Source: Xenococcus sp. PCC 7305 (GTDB lineage: Bacteria > Cyanobacteriota > Cyanobacteriia > Cyanobacteriales > Xenococcaceae). Taken from it: a stretch of DNA of 64,000 bases. The notes beneath the pieces are model-generated. The model saw only the letters and a program-made list of their open reading frames with translations. It was not told the origin of the DNA and ran no database searches. The stretch is taken from assembly GCF_000332055.1 (NCBI RefSeq), contig NZ_ALVZ01000232.1, positions 52,328-116,327 of the forward strand, read 5' to 3'. The first letter of the stretch is position 1, and each line of letters opens with the position of its first letter. The position numbers and the translations under genes were made by a program. Positions 54,316 to 63,771 of the stretch are shown here, in pieces.

Positions 54316-57300
54316 TTATTCGTCAGCCCACTTTTTGCCAAGAATTGTTAATAATGCTTTCAACCCTAAGATAAAGGTACTTTCCGGTCGAATATCTTTA
54401 GACTCCCCTTTAAGATTAAGCAAGGTTTTATTTAACTCCCTTTGGGTTTCTTGCCATAATCTGGAATTATCATCCGTTTCTGGACTCATCTTATAGCCTG
54501 GCAAAGCAGTAATAGACTCTAGTTCAAGATCCCTAAGAGCTTGATGGAATTCATAGAGAAATTTGGGAACTTCAATTAACTCAGGAATGGTAAATTCTTT
54601 GATATCCTCATCACTATCTCCTAGAGTTAACCTTTGATTACCTGTAAATTCTTCACCATTAACAAGATATTTTTCTCCGGCAATTATCGGATCTTTTACT
54701 TTTCTTCCTAAACCTTTCAGCTTCGTACTACTTAGAACTAAACCACAAGCTGCTTCATCTTTAGGGTTTTTACTTACGTTAGTTACTTCTTCCGTATCCT
54801 TAAAAGCCGAACCTTTACTTAACATCCGACTGAACAATTCATTAATTTCGGAATTTCTATCAAACTTTCCTCTTTCATCTAGCCATTTTAAAAAGCGCGA
54901 AGCATTTCCTCCAATATAAACAGGAGTAATTTTGCCCTCTTTATAAACAGGAACTATATTTCCCTCTTGATCTTCTACTAATTCTTCATGGAGAACTTTG
55001 AGCAAAATACCGACGTAATAATATAATCCGGCAATGCCAATAGTCATTAAACGAGTTAATCCTTGAAAATTGGGATCTCTTCTTTGCAAGGCTCTATTCT
55101 TAGTCAACCATTGTTCGCTTGTGTAACGTAACCAAACATCCAGTTTGGCACTAAATGCCCCACTACCTAAACCTTGCCAGTCCTTAGGATCAAGTCCAAA
55201 TTTTTCTTCGGCAAATTTCAAATTAAGTTTAATAAATTGAGAGAAAATATCTCGTCCTGCCAGCTGAACTGAACATTGATGAACTAAGTTATTCTTTTCC
55301 CAGATAGAAATATCGGAAGTACCACCTCCAATATCAATGCAAGTTGTATAAACTAAATCTTTGTCTTCAAAATCGGCAAAATATTGGGCAATAGCTAGAC
55401 TTTCTGTCCGGAAATCTCCCTTGCCAGTTTTTAGATCAGCTTCCGGGTAATTTTGCTTAATTCCTGTCGATGCTTCTAGCTCTCTAGCTACATTGGACCA
55501 GACATCAGAATAATTGAGAATATCCCCCCGAGAAAAAGCTGAAGGATAGGACAAAGACCATTGGATTTCAGTTACCCCTGCTTGGGCTGCTAAAGCTGAA
55601 ATATAAAGAGCTAAATTTTTGAGAAATACTTCGCTATAAGGACGGATATGTTCGTCCCATTTGAGATTAGTTTTAATCCAGTCTTGTTGTGGTTCAAACC
55701 TATCATTATCAGGAACATAAATTCGCCCATCTAAGATTGGTGACAACTGCTGAGTATTACTGGGATCTTTCCCTCTGATAGTAAGCACACTGGATAATGG
55801 CAAAGCCTGACTATCAGTAACGAGCCTAAAATTTTCTGGGACAAAATATTCAAATAAAGTATTGAGACGATTTTCTAGAGATGTCTTGGTTACCTGAAAT
55901 TGTAAGTTATTCAATTTTAAAGGTTGTGGGACTTCTTGTCTGTTGGCGTTAACATAAATATTCGTAAAAGATGTCCCAAAATCTACTCCAATATGCCAAC
56001 TTTTGTTGTCTCTAATTTCTGTAGGAGAGGGGAATAAAATTAGACCTATTTGATTATTATCAAAATCAGTACAGGGAAGATATTCAGGGAATTTCTCTGA
56101 ACGATACATCAAGAAACTACCAAAACCTTCCTTAAAACCATGATGTTTCCTTGCTTGAGGATAGGTAATCTTAAAAGTCTGGTCTTGTAATTCACCGTCA
56201 TAGTAGAAGGTATAATATTCTCGCCAATCCTCTTTCTGGAAATTGGGCCAGACTTGTAATACTGGCAGCTGGTCTCCTAAGCTATTTTCTACTTTGAGAT
56301 CGTAATCTTTCGATAAGCGATAGTTTTCCGATTTTTTATCCTCTTTTACTCCACTTAGAGGCAAATCTAAAATCAGACGAACTCCAGTTTTAAGTTTTTG
56401 AAATTTAATCTTGCTCAATAAGCCTTCTGGAGTGAAATAGTCGAGAAGTAAGGGATTGAGAGGGATTAAAGGTGTGATACGCTGATTCTGAAAGACCAGA
56501 GGTTGATCCACTTCTGGTGATAATGCTCCCGGTAAAGCATTTTCTAGCTCAATAAATTTTAACTCAGGGAAGAATAGCTCGTCTGGGGTGACCAATTGAA
56601 CGTCGTTTGTCCATTGCCCTTTGAGTTGGGAGAATTCTTCTGGTTTGAGAGATGCTAGGGTTTTTCCCCCATGAATCCAAATATTTTGTGGTTTTTCATT
56701 CCACACCCTTGCCATTTCGGGATCATAAATAAGCAATGGCAGCTTATCCGTTCCTGGTTTACTAGCAACTAGTTCAACGCAAGAAGGTCTTTCTGGTGCT
56801 TTAAGTGGACGATTAAGGGCTTCTAATACCCCTCGATTAATATTCACTTCAAAGAATACTAGATCATCACTCAAGATGAGTTTTTGCTCCTCAATTTGAG
56901 TTAAACTCCTCTGGTAGTCTGTGAGCAAACCCCTCATCGTGTCGATCGCTGTTTCATCCCCTTTCTCTTTATTCGCTTCCTTCTTATATTTAGTTAGCGT
57001 ATTGTTGAGATTATCTAACCAACGCCAGAGCAAAGCCTGTTCTTTGGCATTTAGAAAGTTTTTGGGAGATTTTAATATTTTTTCATTATTGTCCCACCAA
57101 GGTAAATCTTGCCAATGGCCTTTTTCTGCGGGAACCACAATGGTAGTGGGGGATGTCATGCCAATAGGTTGTTTATCCCACAAAAATAGATAAATATCTT
57201 CCCAAGGATGCTTATTTTCTAAAGTGTAAAGATTTCTTCCTTTATAGTCTGGTAATAGTTGATGAAGACATTTAGCAAAGTTTTCTTCATCTCGCAGCTC

Positions 57301-57627
57301 TCCTAGCTCCAGTAATTGAGCAGTGATGGGAAAGCCTCGGATCTCGGCAAGTGCTATCGCAGCCAGCATTCCTTGCCATTGGGGAATAATTTGCTCTCTG
57401 AGGGAGTTTTGATCGTCATAGAGTACCATTTCCATTGTCAGAGGACGCGCCCACATAGTGGGAACCGAACTAATATTTTTGACTGCCCCTGGAGATTCAT
57501 AACTAAGACTGGTCGCAACATTAACAAAAGCTTTACTCGCCTGGACATTCCATTCTCCAGGCCGGTCTCCTGATTTGACATCGGCATCAGGCTTTAATTG
57601 AGGTAATAGTAAAATTGGCTCAGACAT
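54316..57627 (-). CDS. Large protein with actin/Hsp70-type ATPase domain
   Basis: A 1103-aa protein. Residues 1-535 match no family I know. From about 543 an actin/Hsp70-fold ATPase begins. Phosphate-1 is D549FGTSFTNIYV, phosphate-2 is D765IGGGTSDISIW, and the adenosine motif is VYIGGNASRFLKWLD near 903. A connecting segment (IQWSLSYPSAFSRGD) is as in Hsp70-type ATPases. There is no signal peptide, so it is cytosolic. The gene lies 95 bp downstream of the tubulin-like gene. Hsp70-like ATPases beside tubulin-like and vWA genes have been noted in bacteria. A chaperone or filament-forming partner of the tubulin-like protein is plausible. Confidence 0.8.
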   Translation of the reverse strand: MSEPILLLPQLKPDADVKSGDRPGEWNVQASKAFVNVATSLSYESPGAVKNISSVPTMWARPLTMEMVLYDDQNSLREQIIPQWQGMLAAIALAEIRGFPITAQLLELGELRDEENFAKCLHQLLPDYKGRNLYTLENKHPWEDIYLFLWDKQPIGMTSPTTIVVPAEKGHWQDLPWWDNNEKILKSPKNFLNAKEQALLWRWLDNLNNTLTKYKKEANKEKGDETAIDTMRGLLTDYQRSLTQIEEQKLILSDDLVFFEVNINRGVLEALNRPLKAPERPSCVELVASKPGTDKLPLLIYDPEMARVWNEKPQNIWIHGGKTLASLKPEEFSQLKGQWTNDVQLVTPDELFFPELKFIELENALPGALSPEVDQPLVFQNQRITPLIPLNPLLLDYFTPEGLLSKIKFQKLKTGVRLILDLPLSGVKEDKKSENYRLSKDYDLKVENSLGDQLPVLQVWPNFQKEDWREYYTFYYDGELQDQTFKITYPQARKHHGFKEGFGSFLMYRSEKFPEYLPCTDFDNNQIGLILFPSPTEIRDNKSWHIGVDFGTSFTNIYVNANRQEVPQPLKLNNLQFQVTKTSLENRLNTLFEYFVPENFRLVTDSQALPLSSVLTIRGKDPSNTQQLSPILDGRIYVPDNDRFEPQQDWIKTNLKWDEHIRPYSEVFLKNLALYISALAAQAGVTEIQWSLSYPSAFSRGDILNYSDVWSNVARELEASTGIKQNYPEADLKTGKGDFRTESLAIAQYFADFEDKDLVYTTCIDIGGGTSDISIWEKNNLVHQCSVQLAGRDIFSQFIKLNLKFAEEKFGLDPKDWQGLGSGAFSAKLDVWLRYTSEQWLTKNRALQRRDPNFQGLTRLMTIGIAGLYYYVGILLKVLHEELVEDQEGNIVPVYKEGKITPVYIGGNASRFLKWLDERGKFDRNSEINELFSRMLSKGSAFKDTEEVTNVSKNPKDEAACGLVLSSTKLKGLGRKVKDPIIAGEKYLVNGEEFTGNQRLTLGDSDEDIKEFTIPELIEVPKFLYEFHQALRDLELESITALPGYKMSPETDDNSRLWQETQRELNKTLLNLKGESKDIRPESTFILGLKALLTILGKKWADE

Positions 57628-57636
57628 ATTATTAAA

Positions 57637-57671
57637 GGATGAGGGATGAGGGATGAAGGATGAGGATGAAA
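57637..57671. repeat. GGGATGA short tandem repeat
   Basis: Four to five copies of ggatgag/ggatgaa immediately upstream of the actin-like gene, in the 95-bp gap after the tubulin-like gene. It is the same family as the arrays near 31099-31212. Confidence 0.85.
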
Positions 57672-57722
57672 TAGCAGATCAAAACTTACTGGATTCTCGA
57701 AAGAGGATAAATGTTCGCTGAC

Positions 57723-59246
57723 TTACAATAAATGACAAACCTTGTATAAAGCTTTGGCCAAACCGACAGTACCTTTTTCAGAAGAGGCAAATTCCTCTAG
57801 TTGTAGATGTAATCTTTGTACTGTATCTTCTTGTCTAGTATTTCTGTCACGGTTATCGCCGATTACCAACTCTCCTAATTTTGCTCCTTTATCTTTTAAG
57901 TTAGACAAAGCTGCATCTTGAAAGAGTTGAATCTCATCACCATCGCATTTCTGAAGATCTGATAACCAGCGCAAGTAATCTTGACACCATTCCGTAATAT
58001 CAGTGATTTTTTGTTGTTCTGTGGCATCGTTAAAATCAGGATAATCTTCCCCTTTCTTGTTAAAGAGCTTTCCTAATCCTCCTTGTTGAGGACGATAAAA
58101 GTTTAAAAACCAAGTAGCGTGTTTTGAGAATCTCGCTACTCCCTCTTTTTTTGCATCCTCTAATTCTGGAGCAATATTGGATGCCCAAGCATAGGCAAAG
58201 CGGGTAGTGTTAACCAATTTTGCTTTAGTTTCAGTGGTATTAGGAAGATCATCCCAAGTAATTCCGGCAGTAGAACTACGACTATTGAGTACTACAGTAT
58301 TTTTCCCAGGAGGCGTATCGATTAGGAAATGTCTAGCTGCGAGGGCAGAATATAGTTCAATAAAATGAGGCTCATTCCTTTGGGTATTCTTGCCGATACT
58401 GAAATTGTACTCAGAAAGATTTTGATTTCCCAGAAGATAGACTGTGTCAAAATATTCGTTCTGATTATTGTAATAGCGTAGAGCAGCTTCCGTATTCAGT
58501 AAAAATTGTTCCGCTCTAGCGTATACTCCTCCATTCGCAGTGTTTTTTCCTGTAGGTGGGGAAAACCGAAAATAAGGTAAAACAAATAAACAAGCAATTT
58601 TTGCCCCTTGAATTTCCTCACTCTTTAACTTGTTATAAATTAAACGACCGAGAGTAGGCAACCCAGAGGCTCCTGTCCCCCCAAAAATAGAACCGCAAAG
58701 GAAAATTCTGGGGGCCTTACTACTGCCCACATCAGACAATATGTCTCTTATTAATCCTGCCCAGGGATCTTCTTCAAGATTATCCAAATCTAAACCACTC
58801 ATCACCGCAGAGCCGATCGCCGGACGACCTCGAAAGCCGACATCAAGATTAGCTTCTCGCTCTTCCTTTGTATAGAGAACATCAAATAAATTCCCTAAAC
58901 CCTTACCACCTTGTTGCAAGTTATTGTAACGGAAGAAAGAACCTAGATTTTTGTTGGTACTAGTATTGCCAAAAGGTGACCAAACATCTGGGGTATAGGA
59001 TTTGATCGGGGTTTTGACCCAAGAAACCTTTTCCCCGTCGGTGGTAATCAATTTGTGAGTGCGATTATAAACTTTTAGGCTAGTTCTAGCTCGTTCCAAG
59101 TTGCCATTAGTTTCATCGGCATCCACAAAGAGAAACTTAATTTCATTGTCGGTGAATAATCCGACGGAAGCTGCTTGAGCGATCGCTTCTAAGCATTTAG
59201 CTCCTGTACCGCCAATGCCAATAGCATACAGTGTGTTTTGTACCAT
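57723..59246 (-). CDS. Tubulin/FtsZ-like GTPase (Tubulin_2/FtsZl-1 type)
   Basis: A 507-aa protein with the tubulin-superfamily nucleotide-binding plan. The N-terminal loop is AIGIGGTGAKCLEAIAQA (residues 8-25), then FLFVDADETNGN (38-49), and the GTP-phosphate signature is CGSIFGGTGASGLPTLGRLI with GGTGASG at 189-195. It lacks the typical FtsZ C-terminal tail and is much longer than FtsZ in the second half. It best fits the divergent FtsZ-like family seen in operons with vWA proteins and predicted to act in membrane remodelling. It starts 16 bp after the four-helix membrane gene and precedes the actin-like gene. Confidence 0.85.
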   Translation of the reverse strand: MVQNTLYAIGIGGTGAKCLEAIAQAASVGLFTDNEIKFLFVDADETNGNLERARTSLKVYNRTHKLITTDGEKVSWVKTPIKSYTPDVWSPFGNTSTNKNLGSFFRYNNLQQGGKGLGNLFDVLYTKEEREANLDVGFRGRPAIGSAVMSGLDLDNLEEDPWAGLIRDILSDVGSSKAPRIFLCGSIFGGTGASGLPTLGRLIYNKLKSEEIQGAKIACLFVLPYFRFSPPTGKNTANGGVYARAEQFLLNTEAALRYYNNQNEYFDTVYLLGNQNLSEYNFSIGKNTQRNEPHFIELYSALAARHFLIDTPPGKNTVVLNSRSSTAGITWDDLPNTTETKAKLVNTTRFAYAWASNIAPELEDAKKEGVARFSKHATWFLNFYRPQQGGLGKLFNKKGEDYPDFNDATEQQKITDITEWCQDYLRWLSDLQKCDGDEIQLFQDAALSNLKDKGAKLGELVIGDNRDRNTRQEDTVQRLHLQLEEFASSEKGTVGLAKALYKVCHLL

Positions 59247-59262
59247 AATTTAAAGAAATAAT

Positions 59263-59757
59263 TTAAGAACCAATTAAACGACGTACCAACATAGCTCCTG
59301 GGGGAGTATATTTAAAAGAGCCAGGAGAACTAGTCGCTGTAGGCAACCAATAAAGCAAAAATAAACCATTAAAAATAAATAATCCTGTCAAAGAAAGTAA
59401 TGCGTCATCACTGTTAGTGAAAAATATTAATGCGATCACAATCCCTATGATGGGCAATAGCCCTAACAACCACCAGACTATATTCCAACGAGCTACATCT
59501 GAAGCGTCTTTGACTTTGGCTCTACCGGTAGAAAAATACCAACATAAAGTCGCGAATAGGGAAAATCCAAAGACGATTCCCGCCCCAACCATATAATTGT
59601 TAGCAACCCAAGTTTCTACCCCGACGGGGGAACCATTAATGCTATAGTCGCTAATTCTAATATATCTTTCAGTGTAAATTAAAGGTTGTAACCAGAACAT
59701 TAGAATCAAACCCAGCACAGTAAAAATAATAATACGGATAATTTCCCCTGCTTTCAT
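59263..59757 (-). CDS. Four-helix membrane protein, first gene of the cytoskeleton-like cluster
   Basis: A 164-aa protein with four predicted membrane helices: residues 7-25 (IIIFTVLGLILMFWLQPL), 56-76 (MVGAGIVFGFSLFATLCWYF), 92-114 (IVWWLLGLLPIIGIVIALIFF) and 122-140 (LTGLFIFNGLFLLYWL). The C-terminus is a short soluble tail ending RRLIGS. I do not recognise the family. It begins the minus-strand run, 16 bp before the tubulin-like gene, which argues for tight co-expression. It may be the membrane attachment for the tubulin-like protein. Confidence 0.7.
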   Translation of the reverse strand: MKAGEIIRIIIFTVLGLILMFWLQPLIYTERYIRISDYSINGSPVGVETWVANNYMVGAGIVFGFSLFATLCWYFSTGRAKVKDASDVARWNIVWWLLGLLPIIGIVIALIFFTNSDDALLSLTGLFIFNGLFLLYWLPTATSSPGSFKYTPPGAMLVRRLIGS

Positions 59758-60089
59758 AAGCCCCCTCAGAAAATTTTAATAGCTTTATTTTAATTAAATC
59801 AGGCAAAAACGATCTAGAAATGCCTCGACAGCTTTGAAACCCACTTTGTTATTATCTATGAGCTTTTTAATTTCCACACGCACTGGAGTGAAGTTCAAAG
59901 TTTGTTAAATTGACGTTAATTCTGACCTCAAATATACACAATGTGTCAAAGAATTTACTTTCAATGACACTCAGTCCGATACTAATATATAATCTATATT
60001 CTGAATAGCTTTATTCAGTTAGGCAACAACATAAGCATACCAATCCTCCTCCGAGGAATTACTGAAAGTAATATTTTTTTAACATAGTT
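59758..60089. promoter_or_regulatory. Divergent promoter region of the cytoskeleton-like locus
   Basis: 332 bp between the four-helix membrane gene (minus) and the vWA lipoprotein gene (plus). Both transcripts must start here. No gene is seen. I could not identify a specific operator; tcctcctccgaggaatta near 60046-60063 is a short inverted match of unknown meaning. Confidence 0.45.
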
Positions 60090-61475
60090 ATGAAATTTCG
60101 AGTACAACTAAAGTCTTGGCTGACCATATGTTCTACTTTTTTTATGGTAGTTGCTTGTAGACCTGTACTTTTTACAAATGATCAGTTACCTTGCGATCCG
60201 CCTTCTGTAGATAAAGCTCCCGATATATCTGCACCGCTCAAGATATCTATCAATGTTGATGGTAGTGGTTCTATGTATGGCTATGTAAAAAACAACTCTA
60301 GTAGTCGTTATGCTCAGACTATTACTTTATTAGATAGTGTGGTCAATTTGGGAAGTGGTTCGCGATCGCAAGTTGAGATTGAGCATTATCGAATTGGCGA
60401 AAAAACAACTCAATTAATTAAAGAAAATCAGTATCAAAAAGCTAGACTAGCTGAATTTTATACCGGTGAAAGTCCTGAATTCCCCGAAGTTTCTAGTCAT
60501 TTAGATGTGGCTATTGAAAATCCTGAAGAAGAAGACCAACTATTGATTCTTGTAACAGATTTAGATCAGCAAGGTTCAGATCTTAATAAACTAAATAAAA
60601 AAATTCAACGAACTTATTTTAATAAGCAATTGCCAGGTTATGCCGTAGGTATTCTGGGCATTAGGAGCGAATATAATCACACTGTTTATTCAGTAAATAA
60701 AAGTCTTTTTCCAGATTTTGAGTATACAACCCAAGGGGAAGAACTCGAATCTTATCGGCCTTTTTATGTTGTTTTTCTGGGTCACTATCAGGATATTGTT
60801 CATTATGTAGAAAAGATTCAACAAAAGAAACCTGACTTATTTAATACTAGTGAATTCAGTCTTTTTTACCCTGAACATATTGTTAGCAAAATTACCACTC
60901 TTCAAAATTCTGCTTCTTTTCCCCCAGATTTGATCAGACCGTCGTCTCTTCAAAATGGCAAAGTTGCTGTAGAAGTCACAAGTCCGCCCTACGAAATCAT
61001 AGAAGCACCAAAAAGAATTGATAATTCCCGGCCAAATCTTAAATATACTTTGCCTTTTACGCCTTTAAAGTACTCTCTTCCAATTAATAACAATTCTATT
61101 ATTACTCAAACAGAAGTTTTTACTTACAACTTTGACAGTGAATCTTTCACTGCTAATAATAGTGACTCTCTAAACAAAGCAATCAACCTTACTGATTGGA
61201 AAATTACAGACGATAATCTTAACTTCACAAGTACAATTAACCTAGATTCAATTACTAATCCAGGAATTTATATTTTTAAGATTAATGCTATGGTTAAAAA
61301 CTTCCAAGATGAAGAATGGTGGTCTCAATGGGATTTTAGTTCGAGAACTAGCGACCGAGATGGCTCGAAAACCCATAATTTATTGAATTTCATGGAAAAT
61401 CTCAAACGAACAACTATAGATTTAATGGAAGAACCTTCTATTGGTTATTTTTGTTATGCCATTCAAAAAAATTAA
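60090..61475 (+). CDS. von Willebrand A-domain lipoprotein
   Basis: A 461-aa protein with a lipoprotein signal peptide: hydrophobic ICSTFFMVVAC with lipidated Cys at residue 23. The vWA domain (about 50-230) has its MIDAS motif as D57-G-S59-G-S61 (NVDGSGSMYGY). It also has the strand LLILVTDLDQQG, with the Asp that completes the metal site. The second half is Ser/Asn-rich and beta-like. It is predicted to face the periplasm. It is divergent from the tubulin-like cluster. vWA proteins accompany this class of FtsZ-like GTPases in other bacteria. The ABC gene starts 29 bp later. Confidence 0.82.
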   Translation: MKFRVQLKSWLTICSTFFMVVACRPVLFTNDQLPCDPPSVDKAPDISAPLKISINVDGSGSMYGYVKNNSSSRYAQTITLLDSVVNLGSGSRSQVEIEHYRIGEKTTQLIKENQYQKARLAEFYTGESPEFPEVSSHLDVAIENPEEEDQLLILVTDLDQQGSDLNKLNKKIQRTYFNKQLPGYAVGILGIRSEYNHTVYSVNKSLFPDFEYTTQGEELESYRPFYVVFLGHYQDIVHYVEKIQQKKPDLFNTSEFSLFYPEHIVSKITTLQNSASFPPDLIRPSSLQNGKVAVEVTSPPYEIIEAPKRIDNSRPNLKYTLPFTPLKYSLPINNNSIITQTEVFTYNFDSESFTANNSDSLNKAINLTDWKITDDNLNFTSTINLDSITNPGIYIFKINAMVKNFQDEEWWSQWDFSSRTSDRDGSKTHNLLNFMENLKRTTIDLMEEPSIGYFCYAIQKN

Positions 61476-61504
61476 GTAATTCTCCTGTTTTACCCTCACT
61501 TCAA

Positions 61505-63319
61505 ATGGTTTCTTTCAAAGACATCTTAAGTTACTATCAAGATTATAAAGCGATCGCATTATCGAGTATTACGGCATCTTCTGTTTTTGAAATCATCGAT
61601 CTGGTTGTTCCCTATAGCATAGGACAAATTCTAAATGTGCTATCAGGACAACCAGTAGATAAATTTATTCAGCCATTCATCAATCAAGCTACGGTGATTT
61701 TTCCTAATTTAAACGACCAATGGGCATCTTTAGGATTTTTACTGGGGTTGATTGTCGTAACTAGTGTGGTTAAAGCACCGATTCAACCTTGGATTGGCGC
61801 TTGGTTTCATTGGAATATTTCTTTACAAGCGAGACGCGATCGCCTGAAGCAAGTAATTGGTAAGATATTAACTTTGCCTATTGGGTTTTATGATACGAAT
61901 AACCCAGGACGAATAGCTAGCAAAATCACCAAAGGAGTCGAAAATTATCTTTGGACATATCCTGAAATAGCAGGACGGATGATTCCTAAAGTGGCAAAAG
62001 TTTTGGGGATATTTGTGGTTATTCTATTGATTGAACCACCAATCGCGATCGCATTTCTTGTTTCTTTTGTCTTTATCCTGATTTATAGCTTAAAAAGAGT
62101 TCGAGATATTATTCAGCAGGAGGAACAACTTAGTAAATACCAAGAAAATACGGAAAGTCATACTTCGGAAATTATTACCAATATCAAAACGGTTAAGGCT
62201 TTTGCCACAGAAGCAGAGGAGTTAGAAAGACAAAGACAAAGGTTATTCAGAGAGTATAAAGTTGTCACCTATCGGGTCCATAGAAGTTATGTGATTTTAG
62301 ATACTTGGTTACGTACTATGGTTCAAACCTGTGTCTTTTTGATTTTGTTATTCACGCTAATCCCTACGGTTCAGGGAAATATGTCTTTAGGGCATTTTAT
62401 TACTACTTTAACAGTTTCTAGTATGGCCTACGGTGAAATCGAACCGATTGGCCATTTCATCGAAATCTTTGCCCGCCGTTATCCTTCAATGGCAAAATTG
62501 CAAGAATTTATCAAGCTTCCTCTTGGTCAAGATGCGGCGAGTTTGGAAAAGGAAGATGTTAGTGCTAATCCCTATAAATTTACTGGGAAATTAGAAATTC
62601 AGAATTTGGTTTTTGGTTACGATCCTCAGCGAGCAATTCTTCAAGATATTAATTTGTTGATCGAGCCTTATCAAACTATTGCTTTAGTGGGACGTTCAGG
62701 TTCAGGCAAATCAACTCTAGTCAAATTATTATTTCGTTATTTCGAACCAGATGCCGGGAAAATTATTCTCGATGGAGAAGATATAAAGAGCTTGGATATT
62801 GCGCGGTATCGTCGTAGACTCGCGATCGTGCATCAAGATGTGGATATTTTCAATGGTACAGTTCTCAATAATTTGACTTACGGCGATCGCCAAGTTAGTT
62901 TACAGAAAGTCCAAGAAGCTTGTCAGGTTGCTCAAGTAGATGAATTCATTAGTGAATTGCCAGAAGGTTATTATACGATTGTCGGAGAGCGCGGGGTCAG
63001 ACTTTCTGGGGGGCAAAGACAACGTTTGGGTATTGCGCGGGCTTTGATTGTCAATCCTGATATTTTGGTGTTTGATGAGGCGACTTCGAGTTTAGATTAT
63101 GAGTCGGAGCGATCGATTCAACTAGCAATGCGATCGATTTTTGGTACTCGCACCACGATTATTATTGCCCATCGTTTGAGTACAGTTCGCGAAGCCGATA
63201 AAATTGTCGTTTTAGATGCAGGTAAAATAGTAGAAGTTGGAACTCATCAAGAATTGCTGAGTCGTGGCGGAATTTATCACCGTTTGCATTCTTTACAGGA
63301 AACAGGTGAATTAATTTAG
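61505..63319 (+). CDS. ABC half-transporter (exporter type)
   Basis: About 604 aa from the ATG at 61505. The frame opens at 61451 inside the vWA gene, but the first 18 residues look spurious. A six-helix type I exporter membrane domain spans about 15-330. The ATPase domain (about 365-600) has Walker A VGRSGSGKST, signature VRLSGGQRQRLGIARAL, Walker B ILVFDEATSSLD and the H-loop IIIAHRLSTV. It would work as a homodimer or with an unlinked partner. Its substrate is unknown. It follows the vWA lipoprotein gene by 29 bp, implying co-transcription and a possible link with the cytoskeleton-like locus. Confidence 0.92.
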   Translation: MVSFKDILSYYQDYKAIALSSITASSVFEIIDLVVPYSIGQILNVLSGQPVDKFIQPFINQATVIFPNLNDQWASLGFLLGLIVVTSVVKAPIQPWIGAWFHWNISLQARRDRLKQVIGKILTLPIGFYDTNNPGRIASKITKGVENYLWTYPEIAGRMIPKVAKVLGIFVVILLIEPPIAIAFLVSFVFILIYSLKRVRDIIQQEEQLSKYQENTESHTSEIITNIKTVKAFATEAEELERQRQRLFREYKVVTYRVHRSYVILDTWLRTMVQTCVFLILLFTLIPTVQGNMSLGHFITTLTVSSMAYGEIEPIGHFIEIFARRYPSMAKLQEFIKLPLGQDAASLEKEDVSANPYKFTGKLEIQNLVFGYDPQRAILQDINLLIEPYQTIALVGRSGSGKSTLVKLLFRYFEPDAGKIILDGEDIKSLDIARYRRRLAIVHQDVDIFNGTVLNNLTYGDRQVSLQKVQEACQVAQVDEFISELPEGYYTIVGERGVRLSGGQRQRLGIARALIVNPDILVFDEATSSLDYESERSIQLAMRSIFGTRTTIIIAHRLSTVREADKIVVLDAGKIVEVGTHQELLSRGGIYHRLHSLQETGELI

Positions 63320-63359
63320 CTTTTAACTATAGACTCCTTATCTTGATTTTTACTGTACC

Positions 63360-63638
63360 CTAATTTACGAACTGGATTTGAAGTTCCGCACCTAAAGCCT
63401 TAGCATAAGCACGCAATGTAGACAAGCGAATATCTTCAGCATGGTTTTCTATCCGAGAAATTGCTGATTTTTTCGTACCTAAGCGATTTGCCACTTGTTC
63501 TTGAGTTAGCCCTGCCTTTTCACGAGCCTGACGCAACATAACACCAACTCTAAAATCAGCATAACCGCTCTCAAATCCCTCGGCAAATTCTGGATCTCTT
63601 TGACTTCTTTGCTCAATATATCTTTGTAAATCACTCAT
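63360..63638 (-). CDS. XRE-family antitoxin (HigA-like)
   Basis: A 92-aa protein with a helix-turn-helix of the XRE class: [32 protein letters not shown]. The end ([11 protein letters not shown]) is typical of HigA-type antitoxins. The N-terminal 30 residues are acidic and helical, as in antitoxins that cap their toxin. Its ATG overlaps the stop codon of the toxin remnant (atgagtga), the usual toxin-first HigBA arrangement. As the toxin is truncated, it may now act alone as a repressor on the nearby palindrome. Confidence 0.88.
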   Translation of the reverse strand: MSDLQRYIEQRSQRDPEFAEGFESGYADFRVGVMLRQAREKAGLTQEQVANRLGTKKSAISRIENHAEDIRLSTLRAYAKALGAELQIQFVN

Positions 63639-63741
63639 TTCTTTTCCTCAACAAATAATCATGCTTTCGTCGTTCAGCTATCTCAATTTCTCGCCCTGGT
63701 ATTTTCTGAGTTTTCTTGACAAATCCGTTTGTTAATATCAC
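63631..63741 (-). pseudogene. HigB/Gp49-type toxin, C-terminal remnant only
   Basis: Reading upstream of the antitoxin, the frame encodes only the last 36 residues of a HigB/Gp49-like RelE-fold mRNA interferase, with the diagnostic [20 protein letters not shown] and a basic tail. Normal members have about 110 aa. A stop codon (TAA, 63747-63745) lies directly before it, and no toxin sequence is found further upstream. The front two thirds have been lost, so it cannot be active. Confidence 0.75.
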
Positions 63742-63771
63742 CAATTATCTACCGTAGAAAGTAACTTTACC

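Noticed and set aside
54316..57627. Virulence factor SrfB or a DnaK paralogue
   Set aside because: The ATPase motifs sit in the C-terminal half, no SrfA/SrfC neighbours are present, and there is no DnaK substrate-binding domain.
57637..57671. A CRISPR array
   Set aside because: This and the other arrays are direct 7-8 bp tandem units without spacers, and no cas genes occur in the window.
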